Below are positions 9,240 through 17,930 of a stretch of 64,000 nt of DNA, piece after piece. This DNA is from Pantoea vagans. GTDB lineage: Bacteria; Pseudomonadota; Gammaproteobacteria; Enterobacterales; Enterobacteriaceae. A model generated the notes under the pieces. The model did not search any database, was not told the origin of the DNA, and saw nothing but the letters and a program-made list of their open reading frames with translations. The stretch is taken from contig NZ_CP038853.1 in the NCBI RefSeq assembly GCF_004792415.1, forward strand, positions 2,418,001 to 2,482,000, read 5' to 3'. The position numbers and the translations under genes are program-made. Numbering within the stretch: position 1 is the stretch's first letter; the number at the start of each line of letters is the position of its first letter.

Positions 9240-10760
9240 TCAGAAAAAGCCCAGCGGTTCGATACTGTAGCTGACCAGCAGGTTTTTCGTCTGCTGATAG
9301 TGATCGAGCATCATTTTGTGAGTTTCACGCCCGATGCCCGACTTCTTGTAGCCGCCAAAGGCAGCGTGCGCCGGATAGAGGTGATAACAGTTTGTCCAGA
9401 CGCGCCCCGCTTTGATCGCCCTGCCCACCCGATAGGCACGGTTGATATCGCGGGTCCAGACGCCGGCACCCAGGCCATAAATCGAGTCGTTGGCGATGCT
9501 GATCGCTTCCGCCTCATCTTTAAAGGTGGTGATGCCGATCACCGGGCCAAAGATCTCCTCCTGGAACACCCGCATGCTGTTGTTACCTTTTAGCAGGGTT
9601 GGCTGGATGTAGTAACCGCTGTTGAGTGAGTCATCCAGCTTCTCTACGCCACCGCCTACCAGCACTTCTGCGCCCTCCTGCCGTGCTACCTCAAGATAAG
9701 AGAGGATTTTGTCGAACTGCTGCTGCGACGCCTGCGCGCCTACCATGGTATCGGTATCCAGCGGGTCACCGCGTTTGATGGTTTTCACCCGCTTCATCAC
9801 CGCCGCCATAAACGGCTCGTAGATCGACTCCTGCACCAGCGCACGCGATGGACAGGTACAGACTTCACCCTGATTCAGGAAGCCCAGTACCACGCCTTCG
9901 GCCGCTTTCTCAATAAAGCTCTCCTCCGCCTGCATGATGTCTTCAAAGAAGATGTTCGGTGACTTGCCACCCAGTTCGACCGTCGAGGGGATCAGACTTT
10001 TGGCGGCCAGCTCCAGAATGTGCCCGCCGGTAGCGGTAGAGCCGGTAAAGGCGACCTTGGCGATACCGGAGTGGGACGCCAGCGCTTCACCCGCCTCTTT
10101 ACCAAAGCCGTGCACCACATTCAGCACGCCCGGCGGCAGCAAATCTTTAATCAGATCGACAAAGATAGTGATCGACAGCGGCGTCTGTTCAGCCGGTTTC
10201 AGCACCACACAGTTCCCTGCGCCCAGCGCCGGAGCCAGTTTCCAGGCCGCCATCAACAGCGGGAAGTTCCACGGAATAATCTGCGCCACCACGCCCAGCG
10301 GCTCGTGGAAATGGTAGGCAGCAGTGAACTCATCAATCTCTGCCGCGCTGCCCTCCTGCGCCCGGACGCAACCGGCAAAGTAGCGGAAGTGATCGACCGC
10401 CAGCGGCATATCGGCCGCCAGCGTTTCGCGCACTGGTTTACCGTTATCCCAGGTTTCATAGACCGCCATGGTCTCCAGATGCTGTTCCAGCCGATCGGCA
10501 ATTTTCAGTAGCAGCAGCGCGCGTTGTTGCGGTGAGGTCTTACCCCAGGCGTCCGCTGCCGCTGCCGCGGCGGCCACCGCGTTATCCACATCGGCCGCGT
10601 CTGAGCGCGGGAACTCACCGGCCGCAGAGCCGTTTACCGGCGAGGTGTTAGTAAAGTAGTTACCCTTCACCGGCGCGACGAATTCACCATTAATGAAGTT
10701 GCCATAATTCTTCTGTAGCGTAATCAGAGAACCCTGTTCTCCGGGGGCAGCGTAACGCAT
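9240..10760 (-). CDS. NAD-dependent aldehyde dehydrogenase, ExaC/AldB type
   Basis: A 506-residue aldehyde dehydrogenase, very like the acetaldehyde dehydrogenases ExaC (Pseudomonas) and AldB (E. coli). It shows the active-site cysteine region [13 protein letters not shown], the glutamate motif ELGGKSPN, the cofactor motif FTGSTATG, and the C-terminal [11 protein letters not shown] typical of this subgroup. The likely reaction is NAD(P)+-dependent oxidation of acetaldehyde or related small aldehydes in the cytoplasm. The start chosen is the ATG at 10760 because AGGAG lies 7 bases before it; the open frame extends further upstream, but the family starts at MRYAAPG. It is monocistronic with its own terminator. 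No alcohol dehydrogenase is adjacent. Confidence 0.9.
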   Translation of the reverse strand: MRYAAPGEQGSLITLQKNYGNFINGEFVAPVKGNYFTNTSPVNGSAAGEFPRSDAADVDNAVAAAAAAADAWGKTSPQQRALLLLKIADRLEQHLETMAVYETWDNGKPVRETLAADMPLAVDHFRYFAGCVRAQEGSAAEIDEFTAAYHFHEPLGVVAQIIPWNFPLLMAAWKLAPALGAGNCVVLKPAEQTPLSITIFVDLIKDLLPPGVLNVVHGFGKEAGEALASHSGIAKVAFTGSTATGGHILELAAKSLIPSTVELGGKSPNIFFEDIMQAEESFIEKAAEGVVLGFLNQGEVCTCPSRALVQESIYEPFMAAVMKRVKTIKRGDPLDTDTMVGAQASQQQFDKILSYLEVARQEGAEVLVGGGVEKLDDSLNSGYYIQPTLLKGNNSMRVFQEEIFGPVIGITTFKDEAEAISIANDSIYGLGAGVWTRDINRAYRVGRAIKAGRVWTNCYHLYPAHAAFGGYKKSGIGRETHKMMLDHYQQTKNLLVSYSIEPLGFF

Positions 10761-10993
10761 GATCATTCTCCTGACAGGTGACTGACGTAACAATGATAAA
10801 ACTTATTATTAACATGAAGGATCATTGTGAGCATGTCAGGTCTGTTAACCGGAAACTGTGACCGCCCCGAAGGAATAGGTGTTTACGCTGCGCTTAGAGA
10901 AAATTCCGACTTTTTCCCGAAAGCGTAGTCAGCGAGAAACTTGTGCGGCACAAAGGGGGTCAACCTGAGGATGAATTCATTCCGGAGATAAGC

Positions 10994-11557
10994 ATGCTGG
11001 CTTCAGCTTTTACCCAGATGCGCGCTAAAGCCAATTTCGTGCATCAGTTTATACGCAATCCGCGCAAGATGGGCAGCATTACCCCCTCGTCAGAGGCGTT
11101 GTGCCGGACGATGATTACGTCAGTGAAATGGCCTGAAGTGTCGCGCATAGCGGAACTTGGCGCGGGTGATGGCGTACTGACCCGGCAGATACTGGCACAG
11201 ATGGCACCCGACGCCACGCTGGACGCCTTTGAAATCTGCACTACGCTGGCAGACAAGCTAACCGCACTGGAGGACCCGCGCATGACCGTGCGTACCTGCT
11301 CTGCGGAGTATCTGAACGGCAACTATGACGTGATCTTCTCCGGCCTGCCGCTGCTCTCATTACCGCCCGAACTGCGTGAAGCCATTCTCCGAGCGGTCTA
11401 TAACGCCCTTGGCCCGGACGGTGTTTTTGTGCAGTTCCAGTACACCTCGCTGACCCAGCCCGATCTGTCGCGTTACTTCACCTGGGAGCGCCAGCGGGTG
11501 CTGAAAAACGTGCCACCCGCGTGGGTCTATCGCTGCACGCGTCACTACGCGCCCTGA
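10994..11557 (+). CDS. Class I SAM-dependent methyltransferase, phospholipid-methyltransferase-like
   Basis: A 187-residue protein. The SAM-binding motif I is seen as AELGAGDGV (about residues 53-61), followed by an acidic loop (FEIC) and the downstream motif SGLPLLSLP. The upstream stretch FIRNPRKMGSITPSS resembles small PmtA-like lipid or rRNA-type methyltransferases. The substrate cannot be assigned. The start at 10994 follows GGAGAT by a normal spacing; longer in-frame starts lack a good site. Its 3' end overlaps the convergent glutamine amidotransferase gene by 13 bases. Confidence 0.75.
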   Translation: MLASAFTQMRAKANFVHQFIRNPRKMGSITPSSEALCRTMITSVKWPEVSRIAELGAGDGVLTRQILAQMAPDATLDAFEICTTLADKLTALEDPRMTVRTCSAEYLNGNYDVIFSGLPLLSLPPELREAILRAVYNALGPDGVFVQFQYTSLTQPDLSRYFTWERQRVLKNVPPAWVYRCTRHYAP

Positions 11558-12270
11558 GCACGCTCCACTGCCGGGCGCGTCTGTTGCCAGAACGTCACCA
11601 GCAACTCGCGCGCCCAGTCTTTGCCCTCTATCTCGTTGGCCCCATCCTCTTTGCAGCCTGGCGGCGTACAGACACTCATAATGTGCCGTGAAAACTCGGG
11701 ATGAAACTGTACCGAGAGCGCCTGCGGTGAATAACGCACAATCTGACAGCCATCGCGCGCAGAAGCGGCCAGCACCTGTGCCCCGGACGGCGCGCTGACG
11801 ACCGACTGACGATGCGACAGCCAGACGCTGAAGTCGGCGGGCAGCTTCTGCAGCAGCGGATCGCGCTGTGTCTGATCGGAGCAGCGAATGGGTAACAGAC
11901 CGCGTTCCCAGCCGTTGGGATTGTCTGCCACTTCACCGCCCAGCGCATATGCCATCAGTTGATGGCCGTAACAGACACCAAGCAGCGGCAGACCCTGATC
12001 AATCGCCGCTCTGACCCAGGCGGCGCTGCGCTCACTCCAGTCGGCGTGATCGGTGACCATCGCCCAGGAACCGCTGAGGATCGCGCCGGAAATCTGATCA
12101 AAATCGGGTAACGCTTCGCCCAGATGAGGCCGCACAATCAGGTACTCATCGGGTTGCAGATTCAGTGCATCAATAAACCAGCGCGGCTGTTCACCAATCT
12201 CTGAAACGACGTTTGCGGGTGGGACTTCAAGCTGAATCAACGCAAGGGGTAAGGCGGACGTATAGGTCAT
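11545..12270 (-). CDS. Class I glutamine amidotransferase domain protein
   Basis: A 241-residue stand-alone GATase1 protein. The nucleophile elbow GVCYGHQL holds Cys100, and the pair His190/Glu192 in FHPEF completes the triad, so glutamine hydrolysis is likely. The partner or acceptor is unknown; relatives are often annotated as GMP-synthase-like or defence-related amidotransferases. Divergent from the EamA transporter gene (172-bp gap) and convergent with the methyltransferase, so no operon context assigns a pathway. Confidence 0.8.
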   Translation of the reverse strand: MTYTSALPLALIQLEVPPANVVSEIGEQPRWFIDALNLQPDEYLIVRPHLGEALPDFDQISGAILSGSWAMVTDHADWSERSAAWVRAAIDQGLPLLGVCYGHQLMAYALGGEVADNPNGWERGLLPIRCSDQTQRDPLLQKLPADFSVWLSHRQSVVSAPSGAQVLAASARDGCQIVRYSPQALSVQFHPEFSRHIMSVCTPPGCKEDGANEIEGKDWARELLVTFWQQTRPAVERAQGA

Positions 12271-12442
12271 ACCGAATCGGTTCCTTTAAGAAGTCGTTTC
12301 AAATCAGTCTGCCAGCATCACGCCCGAAAGTCTCATCGGGCTGCACCGCAATTGCAGAAAATTTCTCACTGCGATTGGCTGGAGTGCCGCAGTTCGTGCC
12401 ATCATTAGCGGGCTAAGCAAAAATCATCGAAAGGATATTATC

Positions 12443-13327
12443 GTGGCTGTGCGGCATTTTTTTCTGATTCTGATGGTGGTTTCCATCTGGGCCTTCAACA
12501 ACGTGGCGGTGAAATGGGGGCTGCTGGAATTGCCGCCGCTGTTTCTGACGTTTATGCGCTTTGTGGTCGTCGCCATCGTGCTGGTGCCGTTCTGCCGTAT
12601 TAACCGTCAGCAGTTGCCCTGGCTGCTGTTGCTGGCTTTTACCTTCGGCTTTATGCACTTCTCGCTGCTGTTTGTCGGCCTGCGCTATACCGATGCCGGT
12701 ACCGGCGCGATTGTGGTGCAGCTGGGCACACCGATTGCGATGTTGCTGGCGATGGTGGTACTGAAAGAGAAGCTGAAGCTGGTACAGCTGCTGGGCATTA
12801 TGATTTCGCTGAGCGGCGTGGTGGTGCTCTCTGGCAGTCCGACCATTCCCTCGTGGTGGGTGCTCTGTCTGCTGTTGTGCAGCGCCACCGGCTGGGCCGT
12901 CAGTAACCTGATAGTGAAAAAGTCGCCGCCGATTAAACCGCTGACCATGACCGGCTGGATTGCGTTTCTGGCGATTCCCATCGTCGGCGGCTCCAGTCTG
13001 GTGATGGAATCCCATCAGCTTTATGCGCTGCAGCATGCAGGCTGGCGCGGCTGGTTTGCCATTCTTTATAGCGCCATCGCCTCGTCGATTGTGGCCTATA
13101 CGCTGTGGTATATGCTGCTGAAGAAATATAACGTCAATCTGATCATGCCCTACTCGCTGCTGACGCCGGTTTTATCGGTGGTGATGGGGATTATCGTGCT
13201 GGGTGACAGCCTCAACAGCTTCAAGATTATCGGCGCCTCGCTGGTGATCCTGGGCACGGCTATCGCGGTGCTTAACCTGCGTAACCTGCGGATGCATGCG
13301 CGCTTCCCGCGCCTGCGGCGGCGTTAA
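12443..13327 (+). CDS. EamA-family (DMT) inner-membrane transporter
   Basis: A 294-residue protein with about ten hydrophobic segments in two EamA repeats, the usual length for drug/metabolite transporters. Repeat hallmarks include the N-terminal SIWAFNNVAVKWGL and a glutamate in the LKEKLKLVQLLGI segment. Such proteins export amino acids or metabolites, but the substrate cannot be read from sequence. The start is a GTG at 12443 preceded by AAGGAT. It ends in a basic, arginine-rich cytoplasmic tail. Monocistronic. Confidence 0.82.
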   Translation: MAVRHFFLILMVVSIWAFNNVAVKWGLLELPPLFLTFMRFVVVAIVLVPFCRINRQQLPWLLLLAFTFGFMHFSLLFVGLRYTDAGTGAIVVQLGTPIAMLLAMVVLKEKLKLVQLLGIMISLSGVVVLSGSPTIPSWWVLCLLLCSATGWAVSNLIVKKSPPIKPLTMTGWIAFLAIPIVGGSSLVMESHQLYALQHAGWRGWFAILYSAIASSIVAYTLWYMLLKKYNVNLIMPYSLLTPVLSVVMGIIVLGDSLNSFKIIGASLVILGTAIAVLNLRNLRMHARFPRLRRR

Positions 13328-13373
13328 TCCTGCGTGTTATGCTTGAGAAATCTCCCCTCTCAGGAAGCACAAG

Positions 13374-14753
13374 ATGGACTCACAGCTTGCCGCCGCGCTC
13401 TGGCAGCAGATGCAGCAGGGATTGCGGGGTCGCGACGACGCCTTGCCTCTTCCTGCCTTCCTTGAGCGCGCCACCTTCGCTTCTGCTTTTGCCGTCAGTG
13501 AACTGGCGGCCACCAGCATCGGTCTGGCAACCCAGGCTACCGCCGCACTGATTGCCGCCTCCCACCCTGAATATCTCTCTCCACCCGTCGCTGTCAATGT
13601 GCGCCTGGCGTCGCGCTGGTTTCAGCAGAGCTTTATCCCGCTGAACCGTGCTGCGCCCGCGATGTGGGATGCGTTTGCCGGTGACTATCGCAGCCGCGAT
13701 GGCTGGATCCGCCTGCACACCAACGCCGCGCATCACCGGCTGGCGATGGAACAGGTGCTGGGCGCGCACGCCGATCGCGCGGCGCTGGCACAGCAGGTGC
13801 AACAGTGGCAGGCCAGCGAACTGGAGCAGGCGATTATTGATGCCGGTGGCTGTGCTGCTGAAATGCGCAGTGCCGCCGCCTGGCAGCAGCATCCCCAGGG
13901 CCAGGCCGCGCAGCATGAGCCGCTGTTTAGCTGGAAAACCACACTCGCGGCACCCGCTCCGGCGTGGCCGCTGGCCGAAGCGCGCCCATTACTGGGTATC
14001 AGGGTACTGGATCTGACACGGATTATTGCCGGGCCGGTCGCCACGCGGTTTCTGTCCAGCCTGGGGGCCAGTGTGCTGCGCATCGATCCGCCAGGCTGGC
14101 AGGAGCCGACGCTGGATGAGGAGATGAGCTGCGGCAAACGTCGGGCGGTGCTCGACCTGACGCAGCCCGCCGATCGCGATCAGTTTATCCGCCTGCTGCG
14201 TGAAGCGGACGTGCTGGTGCATGGCTACCGGGCTGATGCGCTGGAGCGGCTCGGGTTTGATGCAGAGACGCTTCAGTCACTCTCGCCCGGTCTGGTTGAT
14301 GCGGGTCTGAATGCCTGGGGCTGGCAGGGTCCGTGGCGCAACCGCCGGGGTTTCGACAGTCTGGTGCAGATGGGGTGCGGCATTGCTGAACGCGGCATGC
14401 AGTGGCAGCAGAGCGACAAACCGGTCCCGCTGCCGGTACAGGCGCTGGACCATGCCACCGGCTATCTGCTGGCGGCGGCGGTGCTGGAAGGATTGCGGCG
14501 GCGCGTGACGCAAGGAGATGGCAGTCAGGTACGGCTGTCGCTGGCACGCACCGCGTGGCTGTTGCAGCAGTTTCCCACCGGGCAGTGCGCGGGTTCTGGC
14601 ATTACGCCGCGGGTTAAAGACAACCTGCCCTGTTACGAGTTAACGCCATGGGGGCTTGGGGTCAGGCTCAGGGCAGCCGCCTGGCTACCCGGCACCCCGC
14701 AGCTTTGCGCAACACCAGGCTGTGCGCCGGGTTCGCACCCGGCGAGGTGGTGA
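13374..14753 (+). CDS. Family III CoA-transferase (CaiB/BaiF type)
   Basis: A 459-residue CoA-transferase. The family core is seen at about 205-240 (IRVLDLTRIIAGPVATRF, then SSLGASVLRID) and later in SPGLVDAGLNAWG. These enzymes move CoA between carboxylic acids. The N-terminal 180 residues are an additional domain seen in long members of the family. Its C-terminus ends APGSHPARW, a common ending for this family, and coincides with the first copy of a 33-bp direct repeat whose second copy lies beyond the next gene. The substrate is unknown and no metabolic partner gene is adjacent. Confidence 0.82.
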   Translation: MDSQLAAALWQQMQQGLRGRDDALPLPAFLERATFASAFAVSELAATSIGLATQATAALIAASHPEYLSPPVAVNVRLASRWFQQSFIPLNRAAPAMWDAFAGDYRSRDGWIRLHTNAAHHRLAMEQVLGAHADRAALAQQVQQWQASELEQAIIDAGGCAAEMRSAAAWQQHPQGQAAQHEPLFSWKTTLAAPAPAWPLAEARPLLGIRVLDLTRIIAGPVATRFLSSLGASVLRIDPPGWQEPTLDEEMSCGKRRAVLDLTQPADRDQFIRLLREADVLVHGYRADALERLGFDAETLQSLSPGLVDAGLNAWGWQGPWRNRRGFDSLVQMGCGIAERGMQWQQSDKPVPLPVQALDHATGYLLAAAVLEGLRRRVTQGDGSQVRLSLARTAWLLQQFPTGQCAGSGITPRVKDNLPCYELTPWGLGVRLRAAAWLPGTPQLCATPGCAPGSHPARW

Positions 14754-14754
14754 A
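14722..14754 (+). repeat. Direct repeat copy A (3' end of the CoA-transferase gene)
   Basis: Thirty-three bases matching 15374-15406 at 28 positions. It covers the last ten codons and the stop of the CoA-transferase. The two copies enclose about 620 bp with a single HTH gene. Confidence 0.65.
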
Positions 14755-14764
14755 ACGATACATT

Positions 14765-14803
14765 AGATAATTAGAAATAAACCCCGATATTAGGTTATTA
14801 TCT
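14765..14803. promoter_or_regulatory. Possible operator upstream of the XRE gene
   Basis: Inverted repeat AGATAAT (14765-14771) and ATTATCT (14797-14803) in the AT-rich part of the leader of the HTH gene. Antitoxin-type regulators usually bind such repeats near their own promoter; this is an inference from position and symmetry only. Confidence 0.35.
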
Positions 14804-14926
14804 TATCAACGGGCCATTAATCAGGGACGTCGGTCATTTACTGATATTTGTTCACGTCCGGCAGTGTGGTCCACAGCCCCATGCATCCATAACCCCTGCA
14901 TCGACTTACAGAGTCCCGGATAAACT

Positions 14927-15292
14927 ATGTCAAAACAGTACATCTATGATGAAGCAGGCAAACCTCAGTATGTGGTCTTGCCGGTGGCGGAATATGAAAA
15001 GCTGCTCTTGGCCAGCGATGACGCGTGGGAAACGATTCCCGTAGAAACTGACGAGCACGATGATGAGACGATCCCGCATGACGTTACAGGGATTATGATT
15101 GAGCAGGAAGTGAGTCTTCAGGCGGCATGGCGTATATTGCGGGGTTTAAGCCAGCAGGATGTGGCTCAACAGCTAGGCACCACGCAGAGTGCGATTTCTC
15201 AACTGGAACGACCCGATAGTAAGCCGCAGAAAAAGACGCGTGAGCGTCTCGCAAAACTTTATGGCTGCCGACCAGAGCACCTGATCCTGTAA
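14927..15292 (+). CDS. XRE-family HTH protein, orphan antitoxin-like
   Basis: A 121-residue protein. Residues 1-30 resemble a short antitoxin-like beta strand/helix start (YVVLPVAEYEKLL), 31-60 are acidic, and about 71-112 are a Cro/C1 helix-turn-helix (LSQQDVAQQLGTTQSAISQLE). This layout is typical of antitoxins paired with RelE/HigB-like toxins, but no toxin-sized frame lies on either side, so it looks like an orphan or a free-standing regulator. It lies alone between two 33-bp direct repeats, suggesting arrival as a small insertion. Confidence 0.75.
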   Translation: MSKQYIYDEAGKPQYVVLPVAEYEKLLLASDDAWETIPVETDEHDDETIPHDVTGIMIEQEVSLQAAWRILRGLSQQDVAQQLGTTQSAISQLERPDSKPQKKTRERLAKLYGCRPEHLIL

Positions 15293-15373
15293 ACCGTCAG
15301 AACAAACGCGATTCTGGTTTCAGCGGATAATCACGCTGTATCTGGAGAATTTTCTTAAGCTCCCGGCAATTAA

Positions 15374-15406
15374 GTGCGCCAGGTTCACACCCGGCGCAGT
15401 AGTGAA
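15374..15406 (+). repeat. Direct repeat copy B
   Basis: Second copy of the 33-bp repeat (28 of 33 bases shared with 14722-14754). In the matching frame it would read SAPGSHPAQ then stop, so it looks like a decayed CoA-transferase 3' end. It touches the stop codon of ycdY at 15407. Confidence 0.6.
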
Positions 15407-15973
15407 TCAGGCGTCTGGCGCTTCTTCGCTGCTCTCAAGCAGTTCGTTGTACATCGCCTGAATTGCTTCGCGGCTCAGCATCGCCAGGGTGCGATAAAAC
15501 GCAGTAGTCGCGTGTGCTTCCACTTTGCCCAGGAACGTTCCGCACCACGGCAGCAGGTACTCCTCAAACAGTGCCAGCTGCGCCGCGCTCTCATCTGCCG
15601 CTGACTGATCTTCCAGCCAGGATGCGGCCAGCAGCAGCACGCCAAAATGGTCAGCAGGCGCATCGCTCAGCGGCATGCCGCGTGAGGTTAAGAACGCACG
15701 TACTTCCGGCTCCGTTTTGCCTTCCGGCCACTGTGAGGCGTATGGCGGCACATTACAGTCGCTGCCGACAAACAGCGCATTGTAATCGGCGGCCAGCGCC
15801 TGCGGATCGCTGTTCTGTTGCAGACGCGTCAGCAGCTCATCCTGCTCCAGCGGCCACTGCGACTGCAGTTTGCCTTCACGCAGCAGTGTGAACAGCGGCA
15901 CCAGCAGCGGGTCCTGCGGCTGACGATTAAACAGTGAGCCGATCACGCGGCACAGAATGGAAAACTCATTCAT
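15407..15973 (-). CDS. ycdY: YcdY, TorD/DmsD-type chaperone for YcdX
   Basis: A 188-residue all-helical protein closely similar to E. coli YcdY (start MNEFSILCRVIGSLF; core PADHFGVLLLAASWLEDQS; PWCGTFLGKVEAHA). YcdY belongs to the TorD redox-enzyme maturation family and is reported to aid zinc loading of the phosphatase YcdX. It lies directly after ycdX on the same strand (28-bp gap), as in E. coli. The C-terminal tail is slightly shorter and acidic. Confidence 0.92.
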   Translation of the reverse strand: MNEFSILCRVIGSLFNRQPQDPLLVPLFTLLREGKLQSQWPLEQDELLTRLQQNSDPQALAADYNALFVGSDCNVPPYASQWPEGKTEPEVRAFLTSRGMPLSDAPADHFGVLLLAASWLEDQSAADESAAQLALFEEYLLPWCGTFLGKVEAHATTAFYRTLAMLSREAIQAMYNELLESSEEAPDA

Positions 15974-16001
15974 GAGTCAGATTTCCTTGAGGCAAAATAA
16001 A

Positions 16002-16739
16002 TTAAAAGTCAGCCAGTTCAGCAATATGTTTGCCGCTACGCATTTCCAGAAAGTCGAGCAGGCGACGCGGCGTGACATTTAACACTCGATCCTCAGGAAA
16101 ATCCACCTCACGGGCAATCCGCAGGCAGTGATCGAAATGGCCCAGCGTAAACGCGGTGTGGGAATCGGAGCCGAATGCCAGCCGTCCACCCGCATCGCGC
16201 ACGGCGGCGGCGATAGCGCGGCAGTTGGGTTCGCTGCCCGGACGCGAATGGGTAAAGGAGGAGTTGTTCAGCTCCAGCGCCACGTCATAGTGTGCTGCTG
16301 CCTCGGCAATCGCCGGAATATCGACCGGGAATTTTGGGTTGCCCGGATGACTGATGATATGAACCAGCCCGCCCGCCATGGCGGCGATCATCGCGTCTGT
16401 GTGATGCTTTCTGTCACGCGGCGCATAAACCGGCTCGTGAAAACCGGCGACGATTAAATCCAGTGCATCAAGCATCGGGCCGGAACAGTCGATCTCACCC
16501 TGCTGGTTTTTAATGTTGGCTTCGATACCGCGCAGAATCCCCACGCCATCGATGACGCGCGGCCAGACGCGCATGTTAATGAAGTGCCAGTAGTGCGGCG
16601 CGTCCGCCATGTCGGGGCCGTGGTCGGTAATGGCAAACAGCTTCATGCCGGTTTGTTTCGCCTGGGTCACGTAGTCGTGCAGCGTGCTGTAAGCATGCGT
16701 GCTGGCGATGGTGTGCATATGCAGATCTACCGGATACAT
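16002..16739 (-). CDS. ycdX: YcdX, PHP-domain zinc phosphatase
   Basis: A 245-residue PHP-family protein. The first metal motif DLHMHT gives His7/His9. Other ligands are visible in TDHGPDM, the glutamate of [15 protein letters not shown], and the late SDSHT. E. coli YcdX is a trinuclear zinc phosphatase linked to swarming. Length and start match the E. coli protein. It lies between ghrA and ycdY in the conserved order. Confidence 0.93.
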   Translation of the reverse strand: MYPVDLHMHTIASTHAYSTLHDYVTQAKQTGMKLFAITDHGPDMADAPHYWHFINMRVWPRVIDGVGILRGIEANIKNQQGEIDCSGPMLDALDLIVAGFHEPVYAPRDRKHHTDAMIAAMAGGLVHIISHPGNPKFPVDIPAIAEAAAHYDVALELNNSSFTHSRPGSEPNCRAIAAAVRDAGGRLAFGSDSHTAFTLGHFDHCLRIAREVDFPEDRVLNVTPRRLLDFLEMRSGKHIAELADF

Positions 16740-16778
16740 CCTCTTCTCCTGCTGAGTGCCCCTGCCGGGGCCGGTTCA

Positions 16779-17720
16779 TTAATAGCCGCGCTGACGATCT
16801 ACCCTGCCCTGCGGCGGCTCGCCTGCCTGATCCTGGGTGATGGCGCGGGCGATGTAATCGATAGCTTCGTCGATCAAGGTTACCGCCGCATTATGGGGCG
16901 TGATCGTGACGCGCGGATGTGACCAGAGCGGATGCGCTTCGGGCAGCGGTTCAACCTGAAACACATCCAGCGCCGCCGCTTTCAGCTGACCGCTATTGAG
17001 CGCGGCCAGCAGATCCGCTTCCACCACCTGTGCGCCACGCGCGATGTTGAGGAAGAACGCGCCGTGCGGCAGCTGCTCTAAAAAGTCATGGTCGATAAGA
17101 TTAATGGTCTCGTGCGTGCTCGGCAGCAGGTTGATCACTACCCGCGTCTCCTGCAGGAAGGCGGGCAAGGCATCGCGTCCGGCAAAGCTGGTCACGCCGT
17201 CGATGGCTTTTGGTGAACGGCTCCAGACGCGTAGCGGGAATCCCCAGGGTTTGAGGCTCTCTGCCACGCTCTGTCCCAGCACGCCCGCGCCCAGAATCCC
17301 GACGGTGAAGCTTTCACGCGGGTAAGCAGGCAGCGGCTGCCAGCACTGTTGCTGCTGCTGAAGACGGTAGTCATCAAAACGACGGAACCAGTTCAGTACG
17401 CTATGGACAGCATACTCCTGCATCTGACGCGCCATCCCGGTATCTTCCAGCCGATAAAGCGGCACGCTGTCGGGCAGCATCTCAGGGTGCTGCTGCAACT
17501 GTTTGAGAATCTCGTCAACGCCTGCACCCAGCGCAAAGACGCCGCGCAGTGTGGCGCGTCCCTGCAGCATCTCTGCGGGGGGTGAACGAACCAGCGCATA
17601 ATCTGCCGGTCCGTTGTCGCCTGGCTGCCAGGCACGCACACGCGCATGTGGCAGACGCTGTTGTAAACCGTTAATCCAGGCCGCTGCAGACTGCGACGGG
17701 TGATACCAGATGATCTCCAT
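16779..17720 (-). CDS. ghrA: GhrA, glyoxylate/hydroxypyruvate reductase A
   Basis: A 313-residue D-isomer-specific 2-hydroxyacid dehydrogenase, orthologous to E. coli GhrA (YcdW). Rossmann motif GILGAGVLG at 141-149, the conserved [14 protein letters not shown] with the catalytic arginine, and the late histidine in ITPHNAA. It reduces glyoxylate and hydroxypyruvate with NADPH. The start at 17720 (MEIIWYHP) is preceded by AGGAGAG; the open frame runs 36 codons further upstream, but that part is not conserved and crosses a hairpin. First gene of the ghrA-ycdX-ycdY cluster. Confidence 0.93.
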   Translation of the reverse strand: MEIIWYHPSQSAAAWINGLQQRLPHARVRAWQPGDNGPADYALVRSPPAEMLQGRATLRGVFALGAGVDEILKQLQQHPEMLPDSVPLYRLEDTGMARQMQEYAVHSVLNWFRRFDDYRLQQQQQCWQPLPAYPRESFTVGILGAGVLGQSVAESLKPWGFPLRVWSRSPKAIDGVTSFAGRDALPAFLQETRVVINLLPSTHETINLIDHDFLEQLPHGAFFLNIARGAQVVEADLLAALNSGQLKAAALDVFQVEPLPEAHPLWSHPRVTITPHNAAVTLIDEAIDYIARAITQDQAGEPPQGRVDRQRGY

Positions 17721-17772
17721 CCTGCTCTCCTTTTTTTCTTTCAGCGTCGGGGAAAAGTGAGGTGAGAGCAAG

Positions 17773-17801
17773 AAAAAACCCGCGTGAAAAAGCGGTTTTT
17801 T
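17773..17801. terminator. Terminator-like hairpin in the ghrA leader
   Basis: AAAAAACC (17773-17780) pairs with GGTTTTTT (17794-17801), extended by a CGC/GCG step with a one-base bulge; T-runs lie on both strands. It is 53 bases upstream of the ghrA start and between divergent ghrA and treA, so it could attenuate ghrA or block stray transcripts. Confidence 0.5.
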
Positions 17802-17930
17802 CCATAAAAATAATTCCCGTGGCTTCACATTTCCGGCTCGCTTCAGGGTGAAGTGGACAGATAAGGTCTAAAGTTGGTCCTGTGGTCAATGCGTTACGCG
17901 CGGCCGCATTTCGGACAAGGAGAAAAACCG

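Noticed and set aside
14725..14745. tRNA T-arm-like sequence (CCGGG, TTCGCA, CCCGG) suggesting a tRNA or att site
   Set aside because: No acceptor stem, anticodon arm or CCA-side pairing nearby; the bases are coding for the CoA-transferase C-terminus.
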